From Alphaproteobacteria bacterium (lineage in GTDB: Bacteria > Pseudomonadota > Alphaproteobacteria > Micavibrionales > UBA2020), in the NCBI GenBank assembly GCA_030682495.1, contig JAUXOC010000006.1:1-46884 (forward strand): a stretch of DNA of 46,884 bases. Direction: 5' to 3'. Below, piece after piece: positions 1 through 7,304 of the stretch. Made by a program: the position numbers and the translations under genes. The stretch's first letter is position 1. The number at the start of each line of letters is the position of its first letter. The notes under the pieces were generated by a model that had not been told where the DNA came from, ran no database searches, and saw nothing but the letters and a program-made list of their open reading frames with translations.

Positions 1-52
1 CCAGATGGGCATGCAGGGCTGCCTGAAGGTGCCAGAACGTGTCGCTCGACAT
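1..52 (-). CDS. Start of a phage tail-terminator-like (DUF3168-type) gene, cut by window edge
   Basis: Only the first 17 codons are inside the window, running leftwards off the edge. The ATG at 52-50 has a good ribosome binding site (AAAGGAAC) just upstream. The peptide begins MSSDTFWHLQAALHAHL, which resembles the N-terminus of DUF3168 tail-terminator proteins of HK97-type phages and gene transfer agents. That family normally follows the head-closure gene, and this gene comes after one here on the same strand. The identification rests on a short peptide plus context, so it is tentative. Confidence 0.4.
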   Translation of the reverse strand, partial: MSSDTFWHLQAALHAHL

Positions 53-215
53 AAAGTTCCTTTCGTAAAAAAATGCGCCCGTCTGCGGCTTTGGCAGGGG
101 CGCGGGGTTTGAAAAAAAACGCCAAACGGCTTATCCTGAAAGAAGGGTGTCTTTCGGATTCTGTTCTTATCACCGCGCCGCCGCGTCTGCCCCGCGCCGC
201 CGCAGAGGAGTTTTC

Positions 216-980
216 ATGCGTTTCAAGGTTCTGATGCTGGTTCTGGCTTTTCTGATCGCCCTGCCGATGGCGGCGCATGCAAGCTTCCTCGAGGGCAAAA
301 AATCGTATGACAATAAAAACTGGCGCCGCGCCATCCTGCACCTGCGTCCGCTGGTCGAACAGGGCGACGCCCGCGCGATGGTTCTGATGGGCAATATGTA
401 TGCCGAAGGCCACGGCGTCGAAAAAGACACCACCGAAGCCTTCACGCTCTATCACCGCGCGGCAGAGCGCAACAATACGGATGGCATGCTTGCCACCGCC
501 ACGCTCTACCAGACCGGTGACGGCGTACCGGCCAATACGCGCCTGGCCATCATGTGGTTTGAACGCGGCGCCAAGCTGGGGCATCAGACCTCGGCGTTTT
601 TCTATGCCATGCATCTTTATCAGGGCAGCAAAGGCCCGACGTTCGACTTTAAACCCGATCATGTCGAAGCCTATAAATGGTTTCGCATCACGGCGCGCAG
701 CCGCGGCAACCCCAAGCTTGCCAAGGCCGCAGATACCATCGCCGAAAAACTGCGCAGCGAACTGCATTATAACGATGTCGAAGCCGTCGACCGCGCAGTT
801 GTCGAATGGGTCCCCACCGACCCGCGCAACCTCGGCCCCCTGCCCGAAGAAACGGTGGCGGCCGAACGTGAAACAGGCGGCGACGTGACCGCACCGCAAG
901 AAACGCCGGACGCAGAAGATCCGGTAGACGATAAAAAAGCGGATGACAAAAAAACCGGCCAGGAAAAACCCGCCGAATAA
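216..980 (+). CDS. Secreted Sel1-repeat (SLR) protein
   Basis: A 254-residue protein. The ATG at 216 is chosen over upstream in-frame starts because GAGGAG lies 7 bases before it and because it gives a clean signal peptide (basic start, hydrophobic stretch, cleavage near AHA-S at residue 23). At least three Sel1-like helical repeats follow at about residues 40-165, with the typical pattern of A..LG..Y..G.GV..D...A..W...AA. The C-terminal 50 residues are a charged Asp/Lys/Glu tail that is probably disordered. Sel1 repeats act as protein-protein scaffolds; the exported form suggests a periplasmic or envelope role. It is the only plus-strand gene among the minus-strand phage genes and looks unrelated to virion assembly. 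The exact partner is unknown. Confidence 0.8.
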   Translation: MRFKVLMLVLAFLIALPMAAHASFLEGKKSYDNKNWRRAILHLRPLVEQGDARAMVLMGNMYAEGHGVEKDTTEAFTLYHRAAERNNTDGMLATATLYQTGDGVPANTRLAIMWFERGAKLGHQTSAFFYAMHLYQGSKGPTFDFKPDHVEAYKWFRITARSRGNPKLAKAADTIAEKLRSELHYNDVEAVDRAVVEWVPTDPRNLGPLPEETVAAERETGGDVTAPQETPDAEDPVDDKKADDKKTGQEKPAE

Positions 981-992
981 CAACGATTTATA

Positions 993-1397
993 TCAGCCCT
1001 GCGGCAAAGCCTCACGCAGCAGCGTGAAGCGGCCGAGTGTGATTTTATATTCTGCGCGCGTCAGCGTCACGCCAAGCGCAAACCATTTCGCCGTGCACAG
1101 CAAGATATAAACGCCGGCCATCGTAAAGTCCTGCAGCGCAATCATCATCGCGGCGGCAAAAACAATCGGCAGGGCATAGCGCAAAACCGCTGTCTTGTCC
1201 GGTATGTCAAATCCGCGTTTCAGCTGCGGTGCCTCTTTCGTGCCGCCGGTTTGCCGCCAGTCGTGGCCTTCGGGCACGCCGTCTTCAAGCGGCAAGCACC
1301 CCGCCAGCCGCGCCAGATCGCGGATCATCACGCGGTGCTCAAACCGGTGAAACAGCGCCAGAAAATAGACCAGCAGGATAAAAATAAGGAAATTCAT
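993..1397 (-). CDS. Small membrane protein of unknown function
   Basis: A 134-residue protein with a hydrophobic N-terminal segment (about residues 2-18) and a second hydrophobic region (about 72-110) that could form one or two membrane spans. I recognise no family. It starts 38 bases after the head-closure gene on the same strand. It could therefore be co-transcribed with the phage genes, but nothing in it is phage-like. The start is the ATG at 1397; the ribosome binding site is weak. The reading frame has normal codon use for the window and no overlapping alternative gene of quality. Confidence 0.6.
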   Translation of the reverse strand: MNFLIFILLVYFLALFHRFEHRVMIRDLARLAGCLPLEDGVPEGHDWRQTGGTKEAPQLKRGFDIPDKTAVLRYALPIVFAAAMMIALQDFTMAGVYILLCTAKWFALGVTLTRAEYKITLGRFTLLREALPQG

Positions 1398-1435
1398 TCT
1401 TGCATTTTGCCTGTCTGCGATGCACAGGGCAAGTC

Positions 1436-1768
1436 TTACAGTGGTTTTTTCAGTGCCGCGATCTCCAGCCAGCGCGCATCGCCCGCGGCGTCATGCAGCG
1501 AAACAATCTCGTAGGCCGCGCCGCCCGCCATATCGATCAGCCGCATACCGGCCGTCATATCGCTACGATAACGGATGCGCAGGCGGTGGCTAACCGCAGG
1601 GGTGCGTTTATGCTGGCGCAGTGCTTCGCCGCCGCCCGCACTTTCAATCGCGGCGTAAACCAGTGGCCGTGCCGCCACGTCCTGCCAGACCAGATGCCAG
1701 CCGCCGCCACCATCGGGCGCGCGGTGCGCTGTTTGCAGGCGCAGGGCGTGTCTCAGCGCGCCGATCAT
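1436..1768 (-). CDS. Phage head-closure (head-tail adaptor) protein
   Basis: A 110-residue protein with the size and layout of SPP1 gp16/HK97 gp7-type head-closure proteins. The mid-section (RTPAVSHRLRIRYRSDMTAG) matches the family pattern in which a 'hxxxhRxrpdit.gmRl' strand precedes 'Y.I....D......WLE'. These proteins seal the portal after DNA packaging and form the docking surface for the tail. The ATG overlaps the stop of the connector gene by four bases (ATGA), so translation is probably coupled. The family assignment is from pattern and position; this family is highly divergent. Confidence 0.75.
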   Translation of the reverse strand: MIGALRHALRLQTAHRAPDGGGGWHLVWQDVAARPLVYAAIESAGGGEALRQHKRTPAVSHRLRIRYRSDMTAGMRLIDMAGGAAYEIVSLHDAAGDARWLEIAALKKPL

Positions 1769-2406
1769 GCCAGCCTCATCATGCGAAACGGGCGGAACAA
1801 AATGCCCGCGCCCGAGAGCTCCAGCGCGCGCTCCGCCGCATCGCCGCGGTTTTCGTACATATGCGCGGCCAGTTGCTTCATGCCTTGACGCAGCATCGCG
1901 GGCACGGCCTGCGGTGTGGTGCCAAAACCGGCGGTATAGCGGATTTCGATGCCGTTTGCGATGCGCTGCGGCTGCGGCGCGGCGCGTCCGGCTTGCAGCA
2001 AAATGCGCCCCGGGCGGCGCAGCGTATCGGTGTAATAATTTTCAGGCGCAAAGGGCGATGCATTCCCCGCCGTGTCATAGACATAGATACCCTCCACGCT
2101 GCACAGGGGCGGGCGCGGCAGCAAAACCGCCTGCGGCGTCAATATGCGCACGCCTTCGCGCATGCCGTCCCACCAGCCGCGACTCTCGCTGCCCGGCCAG
2201 CTGTCCAGCCACAGACTATATCCGCGGTTAATCAGCGCCAGACCTGTTGTCTGTTCGCAGACCATGCGCGCGGTTGCGATCAGCCCCGCAATCAGGGCGT
2301 CCTCGGCGTCGTGGCTGACGCGCAGATGCAGGCGCGTTTCCTCCAGCGTCAGCGGCTCCGCGCCCGCAGGCGTCGTCTCCACCAGATGATAGGCGGGTGT
2401 GGTCAT
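1765..2406 (-). CDS. Phage head-tail connector (gp6-like) protein
   Basis: A 213-residue protein. The N-terminus (PLTLEETRLHLRVSHDAED followed by LIATARMVCEQTTGLALI) is characteristic of the gp6-like connector family, also seen as gp6 in gene transfer agents and as the phiE125 gp8 group. Further hallmarks are a Pro-rich strand (LPRPPLCSVEGIYVYD) and YTAGFG, which precedes the final helices. Connectors form a ring under the portal. The ATG at 2406 has GGAG about 7 bases upstream. The leader carries a hairpin-repeat array and, further up, a terminator, so this gene and those after it may be expressed separately from the capsid genes. Confidence 0.85.
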   Translation of the reverse strand: MTTPAYHLVETTPAGAEPLTLEETRLHLRVSHDAEDALIAGLIATARMVCEQTTGLALINRGYSLWLDSWPGSESRGWWDGMREGVRILTPQAVLLPRPPLCSVEGIYVYDTAGNASPFAPENYYTDTLRRPGRILLQAGRAAPQPQRIANGIEIRYTAGFGTTPQAVPAMLRQGMKQLAAHMYENRGDAAERALELSGAGILFRPFRMMRLA

Positions 2407-2435
2407 GCTCTTCTCCGTTTGCGGGTGTGGTTCAT

Positions 2436-2509
2436 CGCCGCCCTGCGGCGCTTAAAATATCACCGCCCTGCGGTGCTTAAAATATAACCGCCCTGCGGCG
2501 GTCAAAAAT
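2436..2509. repeat. Tandem hairpin array, three 25-base units
   Basis: Units lie at 2436-2460, 2461-2485 and 2486-2509. Each has a GC-rich stem around the loop CCT, followed by TTAAAATAT or a variant. The stems of units 1 and 2 are CGCCGC/GCGGCG and CACCGC/GCGGTG. The base change on one arm is matched on the other, so pairing is preserved. The array lies in the leader of the connector gene, 30 bases upstream of its start. Confidence 0.8.
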
Positions 2510-2517
2510 CCGGCAAG

Positions 2518-2538
2518 AAAAAACCCGGCATAGCCGGG
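2518..2538 (-). terminator. Intrinsic terminator after the immunity-like genes
   Basis: On the minus strand CCCGGC-TAT-GCCGGG forms a 6-bp stem followed directly by TTTTTT. It lies about 190 bases after the second immunity-like gene and upstream of the connector gene. It would end transcripts of the capsid-toxin-immunity segment. Confidence 0.65.
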
Positions 2539-2591
2539 CGCGTTAAAATCTGGTTGCGGGGCGCGGCTAAACCACCGGTTTTACTTTCCTA

Positions 2592-2665
2592 TTGTCATCC
2601 CGACAGAGCGCTTAAGCGCGGTGCGGGATCTTGCTTGCTGCACGAGAGAAGACCGCTCGCTTTCG
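2592..2665. repeat. Degenerate copy of the palindromic repeat at 10704-10779
   Basis: The segment starts with TGTCATCCCGA, then has GGGATCTT and CACGAG in the same order as the intact element at 10704. The right arm is lost and about 15 bases are inserted after the left arm. This looks like a decayed dispersed intergenic repeat. The rest of the 2407-2728 gap holds no convincing gene. Confidence 0.5.
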
Positions 2666-2728
2666 CTAAAAGCCGAAAAGATAAATTGAGTTTTGATCTT
2701 GGTCACGCGCGCCCGCAACCCGCCGGCT

Positions 2729-2992
2729 TTACTTGTCCTGCGGCCTCACGACTTCGACCCAGCTGTCCGTCGGGATGCCGTAGTCCTTCCAGGCGACTCT
2801 TTGCGCGATTTCCAAGGTGTCTTGCAGGTCGTCTTCATTGTGATTCGGGCAGCCGAATTCGGGATCACGAGCGTCCTTTTCGAAGTCTGCGAAAGAGTCG
2901 AAATACAAAAACAGGTAATATCCCGCAGCTCCCGCATAATCGATAATGGCATTGATTTTCTCCGGATGATCGTAGGTGCTGAACCATTTCAT
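2729..2992 (-). CDS. Immunity-like small protein, copy 2
   Basis: An 87-residue acidic protein starting MKWFSTYDHPEK. It is about three-quarters identical to the protein encoded directly upstream. Shared blocks include GYYL-LYFDSFADFE, CPNHNEDDLQDTLEIAQR and the ending IPTD-WVEV-RPQ. The ATG at 2992 is preferred over a TTG at 3001 because its GCAGGG binding site overlaps the end of copy 1, and the start lies only five bases past that stop. Small acidic proteins with LQDT..A...A...Y..P...W patterns are common as immunity proteins next to polymorphic toxins, which fits the toxin-like gene upstream. The exact immunity family was not identified. Confidence 0.65.
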   Translation of the reverse strand: MKWFSTYDHPEKINAIIDYAGAAGYYLFLYFDSFADFEKDARDPEFGCPNHNEDDLQDTLEIAQRVAWKDYGIPTDSWVEVVRPQDK

Positions 2993-2997
2993 GCCGG

Positions 2998-3255
2998 TCA
3001 ACCCTGCGGCCTGCCGACTTCGACCCAGTTGTCCGTCGGGATGTCATAGTCTTCCCAGGCGGCTCTTTGCGCGATTTCCAAGGTATCTTGCAGGTCGTCT
3101 TCGTTGTGATTTGGGCAGCCGGACGTGCGGCGAACGTCCTCTTCAAAATCGGCAAAGCTATCAAAGTACAGGTAGAGATAGTAACCCACGCTGGGATCAT
3201 ATTCTATGATCGCATTAATTTTTTCCGGATGATCGTAAGTGCTGAACCATTTCAT
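2998..3255 (-). CDS. Immunity-like small protein, copy 1
   Basis: An 85-residue acidic protein, the first of a tandem pair. The ATG at 3255 lies five bases past the stop of the toxin-like gene. Its AAGGA binding site sits inside the last codons of that gene, so translation is almost certainly coupled. A longer reading from 3309 would overlap the toxin gene and is rejected. Compared with copy 2 it differs mainly at residues 17-22 and 41-48. If the upstream gene is a toxin, this is the expected cognate immunity. The second copy may protect against a variant toxin or be a dosage duplicate. Confidence 0.65.
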   Translation of the reverse strand: MKWFSTYDHPEKINAIIEYDPSVGYYLYLYFDSFADFEEDVRRTSGCPNHNEDDLQDTLEIAQRAAWEDYDIPTDNWVEVGRPQG

Positions 3256-3260
3256 GCCCG

Positions 3261-3971
3261 TCAATCCTTTATAAAATAGTTTCTGTGGAGATCTGTGGCA
3301 TCTACCCATCTCCCTGACTCGTTGATCTGCTGGAAGTGGAAATGCGGGTCGTCTTTTCTGCCTTTCCAGTTTCCGGGGTCTTGAACGTCCAATCTGAACT
3401 TTTTATTTTCCTTGAAAATAACAAGGTCACCTTTGGAATTGATTCGTACATCTTTTGCCTCAATTTTTCCACCGAAAAACTTTTCGATTTCATCAGCGGA
3501 TTGGCGGATGCGATTGTCGCTTTCTTTGGGCGAGATCTGACGTTGTGCGCGGGAAACCAAAACCTCCTGTAAATCTTCTGCACCCTTTTTATCAAGCTCT
3601 TTGATTTTTCCGGCGGCGCGGTTCGCTTGGGGGATGCGCGGCATTTCCTGCGCGTTGCGCCGGCCTCCGCCGCCGCTTCCGAAGCCGCGAGGCGTGCCTC
3701 CCTCCAGAAGACTTTCGATGGTTTCGTCAAGCGCGCCGCGGCTACCGGGGCGGATGCGCGCCATCGCGTCTTGCAAAAGCGGTTTTCCGCCGCCGCCGTC
3801 CGTCCATTGCCCGCCATTCGCATGTCCGGCGGGGACGCGCGGCTGGTGCGGGTTATAGCGGCGTTCGATGTCACCAAGCACCTCCATCGTCCAGCCGCGT
3901 AAGGAAGCGGCGAGGAAGCGCAGATCGTCCGCCGATACTTCCGGCGGCGCATTTGGAAGGCGTGTGTTCAT
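3261..3971 (-). CDS. Phage-borne polymorphic toxin-like protein
   Basis: A 236-residue protein. The ATG at 3971 has AGGA 8 bases upstream; the longer frame to 4031 adds a non-homologous stretch. Three zones are visible: a helical N-terminus (1-38); the motif YNPHQPRVPAGHANGGQWT (39-57), a linker of the type found in phage head-morphogenesis proteins and secreted toxins just before a variable cargo domain; and a low-complexity Gly/Arg region leading to a C-terminal domain (about 115-236). That domain has alternating strands and the conserved-looking signature DPHFHFQ...GRWVDATDLHR, which resembles the His-rich active sites of toxin nucleases. It sits among the capsid genes and is followed by two immunity-like genes. 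I infer a virion-associated or secreted toxin; activity is unproven and the C-terminal family was not identified. Confidence 0.6.
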   Translation of the reverse strand: MNTRLPNAPPEVSADDLRFLAASLRGWTMEVLGDIERRYNPHQPRVPAGHANGGQWTDGGGGKPLLQDAMARIRPGSRGALDETIESLLEGGTPRGFGSGGGGRRNAQEMPRIPQANRAAGKIKELDKKGAEDLQEVLVSRAQRQISPKESDNRIRQSADEIEKFFGGKIEAKDVRINSKGDLVIFKENKKFRLDVQDPGNWKGRKDDPHFHFQQINESGRWVDATDLHRNYFIKD

Positions 3972-4067
3972 CGGGCGTGTCCTGCAGAAAAATGACGGGC
4001 AGGGTGTGCAAAACGCAGCCCCGCCCGCCAAGGCGGGAGGCTTCGGTCAAAAAAGCACAGGCAAGGA

Positions 4068-4517
4068 TCAGTCGTTATCAACAGGTTTTTGCGCCGGATT
4101 GCCGCAGAGCGCGATCATCGCAATCGGTGCGCCGTCTTCCAGCCCCGCCGGTACGGCGCTGACCTTCACAAAACGCTTTTCGCCGCGGTATTCCAGCGCA
4201 TAGCGCATATTTGCTTCGGCATTGCTGTCGATGCGTTTGAAAACGCCGCTGCTCAGCGTCATGTCCGGCAGCACATCGGCGTCGGTGCAGGGGGTAAAGG
4301 CGGCGGGGTTGCCCGTGCCGTCGTCATCGGCATGTTCGATTTTAAGATCGATATAGACCGCCACGCCCAGCGTATCCGCCGCCGCGCCGAGCAGCACCGC
4401 CACGGCCAGCGTGCCGATGCCCTGCGTGTCAATGACCGCGCCTGTCACCGGCGCGCTTGTCATGACCTGCGGCGCGGCAACCTGCGACAGGCCGATATTG
4501 TGAATGATGTCGTGCAT
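4068..4517 (-). CDS. Phage structural-type protein next to capsid gene
   Basis: A 149-residue protein. It is beta-rich in appearance, with SAPVTGAVIDTQGIGTLAVA early and a repeated Ala/Val core. Proteins of this kind (VDTQGF/Y followed by DD.....F) are often encoded just after the major capsid gene in HK97-type phages and may decorate the head or join the tail; I do not know a defined function. The ATG at 4517 has AAAGGA 10 bases upstream. A large hairpin with a T-rich tail separates it from the capsid gene. Confidence 0.6.
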   Translation of the reverse strand: MHDIIHNIGLSQVAAPQVMTSAPVTGAVIDTQGIGTLAVAVLLGAAADTLGVAVYIDLKIEHADDDGTGNPAAFTPCTDADVLPDMTLSSGVFKRIDSNAEANMRYALEYRGEKRFVKVSAVPAGLEDGAPIAMIALCGNPAQKPVDND

Positions 4518-4540
4518 ATGTATGTGTCCTTTCGCGTTTG

Positions 4541-4614
4541 TAAAAAAGAAAACCGGAAGACGCGCCGTAAAGCGGCAAGGGGGGGAGGGGTAGCCGCGCG
4601 GCTGCGTCTTCCGG
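4541..4614 (-). terminator. Large hairpin with T-rich tail after capsid gene
   Basis: A perfect 11-base inverted repeat (CCGGAAGACGC at 4553-4563, GCGTCTTCCGG at 4604-4614) encloses a 12-base palindrome (AGCCGCGCGGCT at 4592-4603). On the minus strand it is followed by TTTTCTTTTTT. It lies 39 bases after the capsid stop. This is the usual place for a partial terminator that keeps capsid mRNA in excess over downstream genes. Confidence 0.65.
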
Positions 4615-4653
4615 CGGCGCAGGGCTGTGTGCGCCCGCGCCTGTGGGGGGTGT

Positions 4654-5943
4654 TTAGGCCTCGGCGAATTTCATCAGCTTGATCGCGTCAAAATTCACCA
4701 CATCACCGCCGACACGCTTCGTCGTATAGAATTTGACGTAGGGCTTGGCGGTGAAACTATCGCGCAGGATGCGGATACCCTGACGGTCGACAATCTGGTA
4801 TCCGGCGCTGAAATCACCGAAAGCAATCGACAGGCTGCCCGCGCCGATGCCGGGCATATCCTCGGCTTCGATCACATTAAAGCCGAGCAACGTGCCGCCC
4901 TGCTTCATCTGGAAGTCGGGCTGCCAGATATAATTGTCATTGCCGTCTTTCAGCTTGCGCACTTCGGCCAGCGTGGACCTCTTCATCATGAAAACGGCAC
5001 GCTCGCGGTAAGCCGATTTCAGCGTATAGACCAGACTAATCAGCGCATCGCCGGGGTTTTCATCGGCAAAAGCGCCCGCGCCGCCCGACAATACCTGTTC
5101 GATCACCGAAAAACTGCCCGCTGTGGGCGCGCCCGCCGCATAGGTCAGAAACCCGCGCGGTTTTTTGACGCCGTTGCCGGAAACAAAAGCCTCGTTTTCC
5201 ATGCGCGCCAGACGTTCGGCAATTTTACCGGCCAGCCAGTCTTCGACATTAAACAAACTATCGTCGAGCAGTTTTTGCGTGGCGCGCGGCTCGGCGTATT
5301 GTTCATGTACGGGGATGCGGTATTCTCCGATTTTCGGTGCGGCGGTTTCAGGGCGCGTTTCTGTTTCGCCGACCCAGCCCGATGTGGCTTCGTTGAGGTC
5401 GTGGATACCCTCCAGCGCATCGGTGCCGATGGTGATGACATTTGCCACCTGCCGCATTGGTGATGTTTCGCGCACCAGCGCCGCAATGCGCCCCGACATG
5501 TCGGGCGTGACGGTAAAACCGCCATCGGGGTCGGATCCGACCGACAGCGCCTTGATTTCATCGACGCCCGATCCGGCGTTGTTCTTGCGCAAATACGCGC
5601 GCAGGGCGGATTTATACTGGCGATATCCGTCAAGGCCGAGGTCGGTATCGATGCGGCCCTTGCGCTCCAGCATAAACAGCTCGGCTTCCTGCCATTCGGC
5701 ATTACCGCCGTGCGCGGGGCTGCGGTGCATGGCGGTTTCGATCTGCTCCACGCGGCGTTTGGCGGCGTCGGCGGCGGCGATGGCACGGGTAATCTCGCCG
5801 TTCAGCCGGTTGACCTTCATTTCGGTCATCGGGTCGGCCGATCCGCGCCGTTCAATCTCGCGCAGGCGCTGGTCGTTGGCATCCTTGAAGGCTTCGAAGG
5901 CGCGGCCGAGGTCGAAAACGGCCGAACGAATATCATTTGTCAT
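4654..5943 (-). CDS. HK97-family major capsid protein
   Basis: A 429-residue protein of the expected length for an HK97-type capsid protein with an N-terminal scaffold (delta) domain. Residues 1-85 are a charged coiled coil that the prohead protease would remove. The mature part begins near KALSVGSDPDGGFTVTPD, the usual junction. Further hallmarks are SPMRQVANVITIG, GWVGETETRPET, QKLLDDSLFNVEDWLAGKIAERLARMENEAFVSGNG and the C-terminal GFNVIEAEDMPGIGAGSLSIAFGDF. It resembles gene transfer agent gp5. The ATG at 5943 has AAGGA 7 bases upstream. It follows the protease gene, as in most HK97-type clusters. Confidence 0.95.
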   Translation of the reverse strand: MTNDIRSAVFDLGRAFEAFKDANDQRLREIERRGSADPMTEMKVNRLNGEITRAIAAADAAKRRVEQIETAMHRSPAHGGNAEWQEAELFMLERKGRIDTDLGLDGYRQYKSALRAYLRKNNAGSGVDEIKALSVGSDPDGGFTVTPDMSGRIAALVRETSPMRQVANVITIGTDALEGIHDLNEATSGWVGETETRPETAAPKIGEYRIPVHEQYAEPRATQKLLDDSLFNVEDWLAGKIAERLARMENEAFVSGNGVKKPRGFLTYAAGAPTAGSFSVIEQVLSGGAGAFADENPGDALISLVYTLKSAYRERAVFMMKRSTLAEVRKLKDGNDNYIWQPDFQMKQGGTLLGFNVIEAEDMPGIGAGSLSIAFGDFSAGYQIVDRQGIRILRDSFTAKPYVKFYTTKRVGGDVVNFDAIKLMKFAEA

Positions 5944-5986
5944 GGCAAATTCCTTATGCTGTCTGTGTTGAGGATGGAAAGTTTTT

Positions 5987-6673
5987 TTACGTCAGGGCGC
6001 GGATACGTGCGGCCAGCGTGGCCAGCAGCGCGGCTCCCTCCGCGGTATCGTCCCCGTCCATCGCGTCACGCGCGGCAAGGGCTTTATAGCCATGCGCCAT
6101 CAGCGCCTTGGCTTGTCTGCGGCTCAGCCCTGCATCGCGCAGGTGTGCCTCGACATCTTTTTCCGCGGGCAGCAAGCCCACGGTAATTTGTGATTTCACG
6201 GCACGCACCCGCGCGCGGTCATTGGCGGGGAAGGTGACGATGGAAACTTCAAGCAATTCCAGCGCGGTCAAAAGCCGCACGCCGGTTTTGCCGTCGCGCG
6301 CGGATTCCACGGTGCGGTAGCCAATCGAAAGCCCGCTTACGACGTTTTCTTTGAGCAGCGCATAGGCCTCGCGCGCCTGTGTAATATCGTCCGTAAACAA
6401 ACGCCCGCGCACGTAAAGACCGTTACTATCCTCGTACATGTCTTCCCAGATGCCGATCACGCGTTTCGGGTCGTGCTGCCACAAAAGCGGCGGAAAGCGC
6501 CCTTCGCGGCGGCAGGCGGACAGACTTGCGGTGAAGGCGCCCGGCAAAATCCGGTCACCCGCAGAATCGACATTGTGAAAAACAGCGGCATAGCCTTCAA
6601 AAACACCGGTGGCAGGGGCGAATTTCAGCTCCAGCGGCGCGGCAAGGGCGGCGGTATCGGGCATAAAATCCAT
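5987..6673 (-). CDS. HK97-family prohead protease
   Basis: A 228-residue serine protease that trims the capsid scaffold during head maturation. The family signatures are all present: FEGYAAVFHNVDSAGDRILPGAF (residues 25-47), the catalytic His in LLWQHDP (His67), the catalytic Ser in VVSGLSIGYR (Ser116), and LLEVSIVTFPAN (141-152), which contributes the third active-site residue. The C-terminal 60 residues are helical and Ala-rich. The ATG overlaps the preceding stop (TGATG), so translation is coupled. Confidence 0.93.
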   Translation of the reverse strand: MDFMPDTAALAAPLELKFAPATGVFEGYAAVFHNVDSAGDRILPGAFTASLSACRREGRFPPLLWQHDPKRVIGIWEDMYEDSNGLYVRGRLFTDDITQAREAYALLKENVVSGLSIGYRTVESARDGKTGVRLLTALELLEVSIVTFPANDRARVRAVKSQITVGLLPAEKDVEAHLRDAGLSRRQAKALMAHGYKALAARDAMDGDDTAEGAALLATLAARIRALT

Positions 6674-7044
6674 CAGACAGGCTCCTCTTCAGCGGGCAGA
6701 ATAATGGGGTGCAGACACAGATTGCCCTCGGCGGCAACCAGGCTGCGCCCGCCAATTGTCAGGCGCAGCTGGCCAAAAAAATCGCCGAGCATCGCCTTGC
6801 CGTTTTGCACCAGCGCGGCGGTATCCAGACTGACGGTGACGGTTTCGCTGTCAATCGTCACGCCGCCGTCCTCCCCGCTGTGCAGCGTCAACAGGGCGCG
6901 TTCGCCCGCGCGCCGCGCCAGACGGTATTCCGCCGCCGCACCGCCAAGGTCGATACCCGCGCCCGCGCCGTCGGTGACGGTAAAAACCAGCTCCGCCATC
7001 TCGCCGCTGCGGATATCGATGGGCGGGTGAATGCCTGTATGCAT
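6673..7044 (-). CDS. Small phage protein, probable beta-sandwich
   Basis: A 123-residue protein. The sequence pattern (a run of about 6-10 residue strands such as AELVFTVTDGAGAGIDLGG, then ADTVTVSLDTAAL-type segments) suggests an immunoglobulin-like or BppU-like beta-sandwich of the kind found near fibre and baseplate genes. No specific family is recognised. The start has AAAGGA 8 bases upstream. Its stop overlaps the protease start, which ties it to the capsid operon. Confidence 0.55.
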   Translation of the reverse strand: MHTGIHPPIDIRSGEMAELVFTVTDGAGAGIDLGGAAAEYRLARRAGERALLTLHSGEDGGVTIDSETVTVSLDTAALVQNGKAMLGDFFGQLRLTIGGRSLVAAEGNLCLHPIILPAEEEPV

Positions 7045-7061
7045 GTTTTATCCTTTTCGTT

Positions 7062-7304
7062 TTAAATCGCGATCCGCGCCGTGAAGCGGTGAATGCCCGT
7101 AAAGCGTGCGGCTATAGGCTGTTTATCGATGCGCTGCGCCGCCAGCATTTTCTGCACGGCAAAAGCCGCGCGTATGTTTTGCCGCGCATGGCCTGCCGCA
7201 GACAGGCGGGCGGCGGGTATAAAGCGTGCCGCCATGCCCGCCTGCGCCACGGGTTGCTGCGCGCTGCCAATCGCTGCGCCGCCGATGCCATGCTGTCCGC
7301 TCAT
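7062..7304 (-). CDS. Small phage-operon protein, unknown
   Basis: An 80-residue protein rich in Ala, Ile and Arg, with no recognised family. The ATG overlaps the fibre-gene stop by four bases (ATGA), and the next gene starts 17 bases after its stop. Coupling on both sides argues for a real gene. It may be a small fibre accessory or chaperone, but this is inferred only from position. Confidence 0.5.
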   Translation of the reverse strand: MSGQHGIGGAAIGSAQQPVAQAGMAARFIPAARLSAAGHARQNIRAAFAVQKMLAAQRIDKQPIAARFTGIHRFTARIAI

